The notes below the pieces were generated by a model that saw only the letters and a program-made list of their open reading frames with translations, did not search any database and had not been told where the DNA came from. A stretch of 37,673 nucleotides of DNA from Nocardia acidivorans NBRC 108247 (GTDB lineage Bacteria > Actinomycetota > Actinomycetes > Mycobacteriales > Mycobacteriaceae), in the NCBI RefSeq assembly GCF_001625085.1, contig NZ_BDAW01000093.1, positions 1-37,673 on the forward strand, in the 5' to 3' direction. The first letter of the stretch is position 1; the number at the start of each line of letters is the position of its first letter. The position numbers and the translations under genes are program-made. This document shows positions 31,664-37,673 of this stretch, piece after piece.

Positions 31664-32362
31664 CTATTTCGCCGGTGCGACGGACGGCTGATTGATGGTC
31701 GTGAAGTATTGCGCCGCAGCGAGAATCGCGACCGGAGCGGTCACGAAGATCTGGCCGCCGAGGGTGCCGAGGAAGCCGACCAGGCTGGCGCCGATGACGC
31801 AGCCGCCGAGCGGCCCGGTACCGAACAGCAGGGCCAGCGGAGCCGTCGCCGCGACCGCGACACCCGCGCCGAGCAAGCAGCCCAGGGCCGCGCCGCCGAT
31901 ACCGCCGACCAGGGTGCCGACGGTGGCGCCCATGGCGATGGTGCTGGTCAGACGGGTCCAGGCGGCCACCTCACGGTCGTAATCGCTCTTCCACGGCGCC
32001 TGGTTCTCGTACGGCAGCGCCACCGGCTGATACACCGCGTGGGCCGTGTCGTACAGCGGGGTCAGGGTCGCGGTGCGATCCTTGATCTCCGCGGCGATCG
32101 GGAAGACGAAATCGTCCACCCGGAAACTCAATTCGGTACCAGCCACCGTGGCGCCATTGGCGGCCTTGACCTTGAAAACACCATTCTCGACCACCAGGGA
32201 ACCGGCGTCGGTGCGCACTACCGTCTCGGTCTCGGTATTGGTCAGGCTGTAATTGATCACACCGTCATCGGCCTTGGCCGGGGACGCTCCCGCCGTCCCC
32301 GTCGCCGCACCCAGTGCCGCGATCACCAAAGCCGCGATACCGGCGTATTTCCTCATCTTCAT
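31664..32362 (-). CDS. Secreted glycine-rich protein, paralogue 3 of a tandem triplet
   Basis: A 232-aa member of the same family: signal peptide (ends AGASPAK), polar domain, PVALPYENQAPWKSDYDRE identical to paralogue 1, glycine-rich half with two cysteines (AALGCLLGA, LGGCVIGA), and end AQYFTTINQPSVAPAK. ATG 32362 (MKMRKYAG) has GAGGAAGCAG upstream. DNA at about 32069-32180 is nearly identical to 30378-30490 in paralogue 1, much closer than the rest of the gene, suggesting gene conversion. Function unknown. Confidence 0.85.
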   Translation of the reverse strand: MKMRKYAGIAALVIAALGAATGTAGASPAKADDGVINYSLTNTETETVVRTDAGSLVVENGVFKVKAANGATVAGTELSFRVDDFVFPIAAEIKDRTATLTPLYDTAHAVYQPVALPYENQAPWKSDYDREVAAWTRLTSTIAMGATVGTLVGGIGGAALGCLLGAGVAVAATAPLALLFGTGPLGGCVIGASLVGFLGTLGGQIFVTAPVAILAAAQYFTTINQPSVAPAK

Positions 32363-32432
32363 CGGTACTGCTTCCTCGCCACTGCCGAAACGAACTGATG
32401 GCGGCAAGCATTAAGCAAACGATCGGATTACC

Positions 32433-32464
32433 GGAGGTTAAAAACCAACCTGATTCGATCGGGG
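32433..32464 (-). promoter_or_regulatory. Conserved upstream element of paralogue 3
   Basis: The counterpart of the element at 30731-30762: on the minus strand CCCCGATCGAATCA ... GGTTTTTAACCTCC. It lies about 70-100 bases before the paralogue 3 start and 12 bases after the stop of the HhH-GPD gene, so paralogue 3 probably has its own promoter. Paralogue 2 lacks it. Confidence 0.5.
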
Positions 32465-32475
32465 CTCGCGCGGAG

Positions 32476-33054
32476 CTACTTCGCCTTGGCGGCGGCCTTG
32501 GCCTGTTTCTTGAATTCCCGCACCTGGGACAGGGATTCGGCATCGACGACATCGGCGACCGAACGGCGGGAGTTGTCCTCGCCATACGCACCGGCGGCCT
32601 CACGCCAGCCCTTGCCCGTGAATCCCTTCTGTTTACCCAAGAGCGCCAAGAAGATTCGGGCCTTCTGATCACCGAAACCGGGAAGCGCCTTGAGCCGCCT
32701 CAGAACTTCCTTGCCATCCGGATCTCCGGCCGTCCACAGACCGGAGGTTTCCCCGTCATAATTCTCGACGATGAAATGCGCCAGTTCCTGCACGCGGCGG
32801 GCCATCGAACGACCGTAGCGGTGGATGGCGGGCGGGGTCGCGGCCAACTCCTCGAATTCGGCCGGATCGGCGGCAGCGATCTTATTGATATCGAACCCGC
32901 CCATCCGCTCGGCGATCTTCTGCGGGCCGCGGAACGCGTGCTCCATGGGGAACTGCTGATCCAGCGTCATACCGACCAGCAGGGCGAAATCATCCGCCGA
33001 GAGCAGGGCGTCGGCGGCGGGGTCCTGAGCGATACACACAGCGCGGCTCACCAT
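32476..33054 (-). CDS. HhH-GPD-type base-excision repair protein
   Basis: A 192-aa protein of the helix-hairpin-helix-GPD family. The N-terminal helices contain FALLVGMTLDQQFPMEHAF (about 26-44), the usual LLVxMxLxQQ start of the glycosylase fold. The hairpin is LKALPGFGDQKARIFLALL near residues 127-145. The VDTHV-type motif that carries the catalytic Asp in Nth/MutY is not visible; the region reads GWREAAGAYG then SVADVVD. The C-terminus is Lys/Ala-rich. ATG 33054 (MVSRAVCIAQDP) is chosen over an upstream start for its GGGAG site. It is divergent from the methyltransferase, with 61 bases between starts. Confidence 0.87.
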   Translation of the reverse strand: MVSRAVCIAQDPAADALLSADDFALLVGMTLDQQFPMEHAFRGPQKIAERMGGFDINKIAAADPAEFEELAATPPAIHRYGRSMARRVQELAHFIVENYDGETSGLWTAGDPDGKEVLRRLKALPGFGDQKARIFLALLGKQKGFTGKGWREAAGAYGEDNSRRSVADVVDAESLSQVREFKKQAKAAAKAK

Positions 33055-33080
33055 GGGGCGATTCTCCCACCCATCCCGCG

Positions 33081-33115
33081 TTGCGGTGACGCGGGTCACG
33101 ACTAGGCTCGTGGGC
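33081..33115 (+). promoter_or_regulatory. Promoter of the methyltransferase with an internal palindrome
   Basis: TTGCGG (33081-33086), 16 bases, TAGGCT (33103-33108), then seven bases to the ATG at 33116. This is a promoter in which the mRNA would begin at the start codon. Between the boxes, GTGAC-GCGG-GTCAC (33086-33099) is a perfect palindrome and a candidate operator. Confidence 0.55.
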
Positions 33116-33937
33116 ATGCCCGACACCATGGCTATTTCCACATCGAAACCCGATCGGTTCGATCGCGACGGCCAGGATCAACTGATCGATGTCCAGGATC
33201 TACAGGCCGCGCTACCCGGCATTCGGCGCCTGCGGAACTGGGCGCAGGACGCCTTGGCCCTGCAACCCGGTGAGAGCGCGGTCGATATCGGCTCCGGCAC
33301 CGGATCCGAGGTCTTCGCCTTCGCCGACCGCGTCGGCCCCACCGGGACCGCACTCGGGGTGGAGCCCGACCCGCAACTGCTCAACGCCGCCGAACGCCGC
33401 GCCAAGCAGTATGAATCCACCGCCAAATTCGTTTCCGGGGACGCCTACGGACTGCCCTTCGGCAGTGAGACCTTCGACGCGGCGCTCTGCGAGCGCGTCT
33501 TCCAGCATCTGACCGCACCCGCCCGCGCGGCCGGTGAGATCGCGCGCGTGCTCAAGCCGGGCGGGCGCGTGGTGGTCATGGACAGCGACTGGGGCACCGC
33601 GATCGTGCACCCGGGCGACCGCGGGGTGGTGCGCCAGGTCATCGAGACCATGGTCGCCGGAACCACCAACCCCTTCGCCGGACGGCAGCTCGCCGGACAG
33701 CTCACCGCGGCCGGCCTGGTGGTGGATGATATCGGCTCGCACGCGCTCATCCAGGAGAGCGGGATCGGCGCGGGTGCGCTGGTCGCCCGGGTCGCGGATA
33801 TGGCGGTGGCGCGCGGAGCGATCACCGAACCGCAGCGCGATCAGCTCATCGCCGACCTGGAGGCGGGGGCCGCGAGCGGTGACATCCACCTGTCGGTGAC
33901 CATCTTCGCGGTACTGGCCCACAAGCCGTCCGCCTGA
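33116..33937 (+). CDS. Class I SAM-dependent methyltransferase
   Basis: A 273-aa enzyme with the UbiE/Methyltransf_11 layout. Motif I is AVDIGSGTGSEVFAFADRVG at about residues 58-77; the acidic loop GVEPDPQLL follows; motif II-like FDAALCERVFQHLTAPARAA and IARVLKPGGRVVVMDSDWG come after. The C-terminal half has helices typical of small-molecule methyltransferases. The substrate is unknown. No Shine-Dalgarno precedes ATG 33116, but a promoter is placed for leaderless translation; ATG 33128 is the alternative. It is monocistronic, convergent with the aminotransferase. Confidence 0.9.
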   Translation: MPDTMAISTSKPDRFDRDGQDQLIDVQDLQAALPGIRRLRNWAQDALALQPGESAVDIGSGTGSEVFAFADRVGPTGTALGVEPDPQLLNAAERRAKQYESTAKFVSGDAYGLPFGSETFDAALCERVFQHLTAPARAAGEIARVLKPGGRVVVMDSDWGTAIVHPGDRGVVRQVIETMVAGTTNPFAGRQLAGQLTAAGLVVDDIGSHALIQESGIGAGALVARVADMAVARGAITEPQRDQLIADLEAGAASGDIHLSVTIFAVLAHKPSA

Positions 33938-34026
33938 AAACCGAATACGACGAGGCACTTACGCACCGCGACAACTGATTTCGTGAGTCGAGGGTAACTC
34001 GTCGGGGACGGCCGAAACCTAACCCA

Positions 34027-34065
34027 TGCGCCAACCGCAGGCACGCGTTGCCAGCGGTTGGCGCA
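34027..34065. terminator. Hairpin between convergent methyltransferase and aminotransferase
   Basis: TGCGCCAACCGC (34027-34038) and GCGGTTGGCGCA (34054-34065) are perfect 12-bp arms with a 15-base loop. It probably serves both strands; on the minus strand it is followed by GGGTTAGGTTT. Confidence 0.65.
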
Positions 34066-34077
34066 CCTGGCCGGGCG

Positions 34078-35385
34078 CTAAAGACTCGGGGAGGCGGAAG
34101 AGCCGAGCAGCTTCTCGGTGGCGGCCAGTACCACGCAGGTCGCCAGGCCGTCCATGGCCTTCTCCAGTTCACCCAGCGACGGGAAGCTGGGGGCGATGCG
34201 AATGTTCTTGTCCTCCACGTCTTTTCCATACGGGTAGGACGAACCCGCCGGAGTCAGGGCGATACCCGCGTCCTTGGCCAGCGCGACGACGCGGGTCGCG
34301 GTGCCCTCCAGCACATCCAGGCTGATGAAGTAGCCGCCCTTGGGTTCGGTCCAGGACGCCACCTTCGACGCGCCGAGGCGGTCCTCCAGGATGCGCAGCA
34401 CCAGTTTGAACTTGGGCTCCAGAATGGCGCGATGCTTCTGCATATGCGTGCGCACGCCCTCGGCATCACCGAAGAAGCGCAGGTGACGCAGCTGATTCAC
34501 CTTGTCCGGGCCGATGCTCTTCTTACCCGCGTGCCCGAGATACCAGTCCAGGTTCGCGGTCGAGGACCCGAAGAAGCTCACCCCCGAACCTGCGAAGGTG
34601 ATCTTCGAGGTGGAGGCGAAGACGTAGGGGCGGTTGGGGTTTCCGGCCGCAGCGGCCATGCCCAGCACGTCCAGCACCGGATCGGCGGTATCGGTGAGCG
34701 GATGCACCGCGTACGCGTTGTCCCAGAACAAGCGGAAGTCCGGCGCGGCGGTCGGCATCGAAACCAGTTCCCGCGTCACGGCTTCGGAGAAGGTGACACC
34801 GGTCGGGTTGGAGTAGTTCGGCACCGCCCACAGGCCCTTGATGGCCGCATCGGTGGCGACCAGCTCCGCGATGGCGTGCACATCCGGGCCGTCATGACCC
34901 ATCGGGATCGGGATCATCTCGAAGCCGAGCGATTCGGTGATGGCGAAATGCCGGTCGTAACCCGGTGCGGGACACAGGAACTTGAGCACGGGCTCATCGG
35001 CCCAGCGGCGGGTGGAATCGGCATTGCCGTGCAGCATGGCGAACACGATCACGTCGTGCATGAGCTCCAGGCTGGCATTGTTCCCGGCCAGCAGGTTCGA
35101 CACCGGGATGTTGAGCAGTTCGCCGAAGATGGCGCGCAACTCCGGAAGACCGTGCAGGCCACCGTAATTGCGCACATCGGTGCCATTGCCATCGCGATAG
35201 TCGGCATTGCCCGGCAGCGACAGCAGGTCCAGCGACAGGTCGAGCTGCTCGGGCGCGGGCTTACCGCGGGTAATGTCCAGCGTCAGCTTTTCGGTCTTGA
35301 GCTTCGCGTAGTTCGCGGTCTGCGTCTCGTGTTCGGATACGAGTTCCGCATGGCTCATCAAACCGATCTGCGTCTGCCGAGGCAT
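34078..35385 (-). CDS. Aspartate aminotransferase, Rv3722c type (class I PLP)
   Basis: A 435-aa PLP enzyme very close to M. tuberculosis Rv3722c, shown to be its main aspartate aminotransferase. Shared stretches include LDITRGKPAPEQLDL, RNYGGLHGLPELRAIFGELL, LAGNNASLELMHD, FLCPAPGYDRHFAITES, PDFRLFWDNAYAVH, NPNRPYVFASTSKITFAG (PLP lysine in STSK), KKSIGPDKVNQLRHLRFFGD, and NIRIAPSFPS. ATG 35385 (MPRQTQIGLMSHAEL) has GGAAAGG eight bases upstream and is preferred to the longer frame. The SRP RNA lies upstream on the same strand. In mycobacteria this gene is adjacent to dnaX; here the two are about 33 kb apart. Confidence 0.94.
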   Translation of the reverse strand: MPRQTQIGLMSHAELVSEHETQTANYAKLKTEKLTLDITRGKPAPEQLDLSLDLLSLPGNADYRDGNGTDVRNYGGLHGLPELRAIFGELLNIPVSNLLAGNNASLELMHDVIVFAMLHGNADSTRRWADEPVLKFLCPAPGYDRHFAITESLGFEMIPIPMGHDGPDVHAIAELVATDAAIKGLWAVPNYSNPTGVTFSEAVTRELVSMPTAAPDFRLFWDNAYAVHPLTDTADPVLDVLGMAAAAGNPNRPYVFASTSKITFAGSGVSFFGSSTANLDWYLGHAGKKSIGPDKVNQLRHLRFFGDAEGVRTHMQKHRAILEPKFKLVLRILEDRLGASKVASWTEPKGGYFISLDVLEGTATRVVALAKDAGIALTPAGSSYPYGKDVEDKNIRIAPSFPSLGELEKAMDGLATCVVLAATEKLLGSSASPSL

Positions 35386-35479
35386 CAGTGCAGCCTTTCC
35401 AGGGGCTAGGGGCAATGTGTGCGGGCCGCATGACGGCCCAACCGGTCACGTTACTTGGTGGGCGGGGCCGAGGGGGAGC

Positions 35480-35508
35480 TATATATCGCCCTCGCACACT
35501 CGGAAGTT
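35480..35508 (-). promoter_or_regulatory. Possible promoter of the aminotransferase
   Basis: On the minus strand TATATA (35485-35480) is a strong AT-rich -10 candidate in a GC-rich setting; the hexamer 17 bases upstream (35508-35503) is AACTTC, a poor -35. It lies between the SRP RNA 3' end and the aminotransferase start, about 95 bases before the ATG. Confidence 0.4.
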
Positions 35509-35524
35509 CGGCCCGGAAATTAAA

Positions 35525-35612
35525 GGGGACCCAGCGCACCCGGCAGAGCCCATTGACCCTTGCTGCCTTCCGGCCCTGGGGGAGTTCACAGGATGCGCGC
35601 CGCGCTGGATCC
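35525..35612 (-). ncRNA. ffs: Signal recognition particle RNA, small bacterial type
   Basis: On the minus strand the conserved SRP domain IV hairpin is present: AGGGCCGGAAGGCAGCAAGG, with the GGAA tetraloop and the asymmetric AGCA internal loop. It is flanked by long pairing arms: GGATCCAGCGC at the 5' end pairs with GCGCTGGGTCC at the 3' end over 11 positions (one G-U). The RNA ends before CCCCTTTAA, a short terminator-like tail. The exact ends are estimated from the pairing. It binds Ffh in the membrane-targeting pathway. Confidence 0.92.
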
Positions 35613-35716
35613 GTCGGCCAGTGTAGCGGCTCTGGGCTGCCTCCGCCGCCGGGGGTCGATACGATCCTTCCGACATCGCGGGGTCACCCCGCTCAGTACC
35701 GGAGGGGAAACCAGTA

Positions 35717-36709
35717 GTGACGAGCTCAGGACCCGGCGGACCGCAGGATCCCGCCAATCACCAGGAGACCGCGCAATGGTGGGCGACCCCGCCCACGGGT
35801 ACCGATGCGGGGCAGCCGGTGGTCGGCGCGGATCCCACCATGCTCAACTACGGCGCCGCCGGGGCGCAGTACACCCCACCGGCACAGGCGTTTCCGCCGT
35901 CGTATCAGCAGTCCGCGCCGGCGTATCAGCAGCCCGTGCCGCCGGTCGGGTATTCCCAGCCGCAGCAACAGCCGCAGTTCGCGCCGCCGCAGCCGCCCAT
36001 GAACGGCGGCTACAACTACGCTCCGCCGCCGCCCTCCGGTGGCGGGGGCAAGACCGGCTGGATCATCGGGATCGTGGTGGGGCTGGTGGTGATCGTCGGC
36101 ATCGGTATCGGCGTGATCGCGCTCACCAGCAAGGACAAGCCGATCAGTCCGCTCGGTGATGACAAGAAGAAGGCCATGGACGGCAACTACGGCATGGACA
36201 AGGTCGGCAATGCGTGCAGCCTGATCGATCCGACCGTGCTGACCAAATGGTCCACCACCTCCAAGGGCAGTCCGGAGCATTCCGAGACCAAGCCCACCGA
36301 TTACAGCGGCGGGCGACTGTCCTGCACCGCCGGATACTCGGGCCAGTCCAGCACCAGCAAGTACCACACCAACGAGGCCGATATCAGCCTCGACGTGGCA
36401 TTCCTGAGCGCGTACGGCAAGCCCGAGTACGACTCCTGGAAGTCGTACGACACCGGCACCACCGGCAGCGGCCGTTCCTCCGGTGATGTCACCGGCCTGG
36501 GCTCGCAGGCCTACTGGCATGCCGAGACCCGCGACTACTCCTCCTTCACCGTGCTCGACTACATGGTGGCCGCGCAGGACAGCAATGTGTCGGTCAAGGT
36601 GAAGATCAGCGTCGACCGCGGCAGCGGTGAGACCATCACCAAGGACGATGTCGCCCAGATCGCCAAAGACCAGGTCCAGAAGGCCCTGGACGGTCTCCGC
36701 AAGAAGTAG
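35717..36709 (+). CDS. Pro/Gln-rich single-pass membrane protein (possible Rv3723/LucA counterpart)
   Basis: A 330-aa protein. Cytoplasmic tail (1-112) is Pro/Gln/Tyr-rich with YQQ and PPQP units and starts with an ETAQWWA motif. One helix at about 113-135 (GWIIGIVVGLVVIVGIGIG) is followed by an outer domain (about 150-330) with a Cys pair (Cys168 in NACSLID, Cys204 in LSCTAG) and the pattern of secreted DUF3558-like or LucA-like proteins. In M. tuberculosis the gene next to Rv3722c is Rv3723 (LucA, lipid-uptake coordinator), also a membrane protein; orthology is inferred from position only. GTG start with GGAGGGG upstream. Followed by tRNA-Ser. Confidence 0.85.
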   Translation: MTSSGPGGPQDPANHQETAQWWATPPTGTDAGQPVVGADPTMLNYGAAGAQYTPPAQAFPPSYQQSAPAYQQPVPPVGYSQPQQQPQFAPPQPPMNGGYNYAPPPPSGGGGKTGWIIGIVVGLVVIVGIGIGVIALTSKDKPISPLGDDKKKAMDGNYGMDKVGNACSLIDPTVLTKWSTTSKGSPEHSETKPTDYSGGRLSCTAGYSGQSSTSKYHTNEADISLDVAFLSAYGKPEYDSWKSYDTGTTGSGRSSGDVTGLGSQAYWHAETRDYSSFTVLDYMVAAQDSNVSVKVKISVDRGSGETITKDDVAQIAKDQVQKALDGLRKK

Positions 36710-36772
36710 CCGAGCCGCCCGCAAACCTCGCGATTTGCTTTCCGCAGGGGGTCCCCCGGTATATTGCTCCAC

Positions 36773-36857
36773 GGAGGATTCGCCTAGTGGCCTATGGCGC
36801 TCGCCTGGAACGCGGGTTGGGTTAACGCCCTCAGGGGTTCAAATCCCCTATCCTCCG
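36773..36857 (+). tRNA. tRNA-Ser (GGA)
   Basis: An 85-base class II tRNA. The acceptor GGAGGAT pairs with ATCCTCC (36850-36856), with discriminator G at 36857. The anticodon arm CTCGC-CTGGAAC-GCGGG reads anticodon GGA. A long variable arm (TTGGGTTAACGCCC) is typical of serine, and the T arm is AGGGG-TTCAAAT-CCCCT. CCA is not encoded. It is followed after seven bases by a strong terminator. Confidence 0.96.
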
Positions 36858-36864
36858 CTCACGA

Positions 36865-36895
36865 GGCCCCCACCGAACCAGTTTCGGTGGGGGCC
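36865..36895 (+). terminator. Terminator after tRNA-Ser
   Basis: GGCCCCCACCGAA pairs with TTCGGTGGGGGCC around a five-base loop (about 36865-36895), a perfect 13-bp stem, followed by TTCGTCATT. Confidence 0.8.
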
Positions 36896-36953
36896 TTCGT
36901 CATTCCCCTTGCACAGGTTCCACCGCGATCCACAAGACTGTAAAAGTAACGTA

Positions 36954-36981
36954 TTTCACATAATGCCCGTTCCCGTATAAC
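36954..36981 (+). promoter_or_regulatory. Promoter of the small secreted protein gene
   Basis: TTTCAC (36954-36959), 16 bases, TATAAC (36976-36981). The -10 is close to consensus and lies about 30 bases before the ATG at 37013, consistent with a short 5' UTR that includes GGAGG. Confidence 0.5.
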
Positions 36982-37012
36982 TTCTAGCCACCCACTTCCG
37001 GAGGTTACGAAG

Positions 37013-37294
37013 ATGTACCGAACGATAACCAAAACCCTTGCCACAGCAGCCTTTTCAACAGCGCTCCTAGCCGCCGCGGCCACCCCCGCCCTGGCCTCCC
37101 CCACCGGCCTGCCCCTACAACCCGCCACCCCCGGCGCAAGTCAACAGGTGGCGGGCGACAGCTCCGGCTCCTCCCTCACCCCCATCCTCATCTGGCCCCT
37201 GGGCCTGTCCTCCGCCCTCCTCTGCAAGGGCGAACCCGGCGGCAGCCCCATCTGCCAACTCATCTACGCCGTCGGCAGCGGCAGCTCCGAGTAA
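37013..37294 (+). CDS. Small secreted hypothetical protein
   Basis: A 93-aa protein with a signal peptide (residues 1-28, MYRTITKTLATAAFSTALL then TPALA-SPTG). The mature part is about 65 residues with two cysteines (Cys71 in LLCKGEP, Cys80 in PICQLIY), likely a disulfide. It is Ser/Gly/Pro-rich. I do not recognise it. Good ribosome binding site (CGGAGG) and its own promoter and terminator make it a monocistronic gene. Confidence 0.8.
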   Translation: MYRTITKTLATAAFSTALLAAAATPALASPTGLPLQPATPGASQQVAGDSSGSSLTPILIWPLGLSSALLCKGEPGGSPICQLIYAVGSGSSE

Positions 37295-37300
37295 GAAGCC

Positions 37301-37330
37301 GAGGGCTCGTCAGCGTGCTGCCGAGCCCTC
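37301..37330 (+). terminator. Terminator after the small secreted protein
   Basis: GAGGGCTCG (37301-37309) and CGAGCCCTC (37322-37330) are perfect 9-bp arms, followed by GTTATGTT. Confidence 0.75.
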
Positions 37331-37412
37331 GTTATGTTGCACCGCGACTGCCTGACGTCACCGACATGATCCGGCACGGCTCCCCTCGATCCAGTTTCGT
37401 TGGGGGCCGTCG

Positions 37413-37616
37413 TCATTCGTCCGATCCGCAGGGATCGGCATCACCGGCCCGATCGGCGAGGAAACGCAATAGCTCGGGATCCGCGGAGGTCAAGCGGTCC
37501 ACCTCTTCACCACCGGTGCACTGGTACAGGCCGACTGTGACGGGAGGACCGAGGGACAGCACCCGCCAGATGGCTCCGGAGTCTTCCCAGCGCCGCAGTA
37601 TCTCCACCGGTCTCAT
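37413..37616 (-). CDS. Small conserved hypothetical protein, 67 aa
   Basis: A 67-aa soluble protein, MRPVEILRRWEDSGAIWRVL at the start, then VTVGLYQCTGGEEVDRLTS and an acidic end (DADPCGSDE). Similar short proteins with a RWExSGAxWRV start and a GGEEVDRLTS motif are, in my recollection, common in actinobacteria; their function is unknown. It runs opposite to the neighbouring secreted-protein gene. The upstream region is cut by the window end. Confidence 0.72.
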   Translation of the reverse strand: MRPVEILRRWEDSGAIWRVLSLGPPVTVGLYQCTGGEEVDRLTSADPELLRFLADRAGDADPCGSDE

Positions 37617-37673
37617 GCGCCGATGCTGGCTTGATCCGCGCTCTCACGCAAGCAGGGCGCTTCGCCGCTATTA

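Noticed and set aside
36773..36895. tRNA-Ser as an integration (att) site for the accessory region
   Set aside because: The conserved genes lie between the tRNA and the accessory interval, and no integrase or direct repeat of the tRNA 3' end was seen.
1..37673. CRISPR array, prophage or transposon
   Set aside because: No regularly spaced direct repeats, cas genes, transposase, integrase or phage structural genes were found on either strand.

Overview
The window is high-GC actinobacterial DNA, most probably from Nocardia or a close relative. This follows from the codon bias and from a conserved core seen at both ends: dnaX at the left edge; an Rv3722c-type aspartate aminotransferase, the small SRP RNA, a Pro/Gln-rich membrane protein and tRNA-Ser(GGA) at the right. 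In mycobacteria, as I recall it, dnaX, this aminotransferase and its next neighbour lie side by side. If so, the roughly 33 kb between them here is lineage-specific.

Left part (1-6903): the 5' end of dnaX; an unrecognised 277-aa protein behind a perfect inverted repeat; an ammonium transporter preceded by a GlnR-type operator and carrying Glu in place of the first pore histidine; a membrane-anchored zinc metallopeptidase with a repetitive proline-rich tail; and a DUF2207 membrane protein.

Sulfur-like part A (6913-13905, minus strand): a six-gene operon in the order gntR, AprB-like ferredoxin, lipoprotein binding protein, SsuC/TauC-like permease, SsuB/TauB-like ATPase, AprA-like flavoprotein fused to HEAT repeats. 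A palindromic repeat lies in frame inside the permease N-terminus, and the binding protein has a C-terminal NosL-like segment.

Control region (13906-15749): divergent from part A is a ROK-family regulator. Its leader holds a 38-codon reading frame with a Leu-Cys-Cys-Pro-Cys run, positioned for leaderless translation and followed by a terminator-like hairpin. This is the layout of a cysteine-responsive attenuator.

Sulfur-like part B (15926-29842, minus strand): fourteen tightly packed, mostly overlapping genes: flavin reductase, amino-acid-type ABC importer (permease, ATPase, binding protein), luciferase-like monooxygenase, Dpp/Gsi-type ABC importer (binding protein, two permeases with a small membrane protein between them, fused double ATPase), two more luciferase-like monooxygenases, a DUF1684 protein and a fourth monooxygenase. 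The inferred logic is uptake of organosulfur compounds followed by FMNH2-dependent C-S cleavage. The exact substrates cannot be read from sequence.

Right part (29966-37673): three tandem secreted/glycine-rich paralogues, two of which share an almost identical tract; a HhH-GPD protein; a divergent SAM methyltransferase that may be leaderless; then the conserved aminotransferase, SRP RNA, membrane protein and tRNA-Ser; and two small genes at the edge. I saw no CRISPR array, rRNA, transposase or prophage gene.
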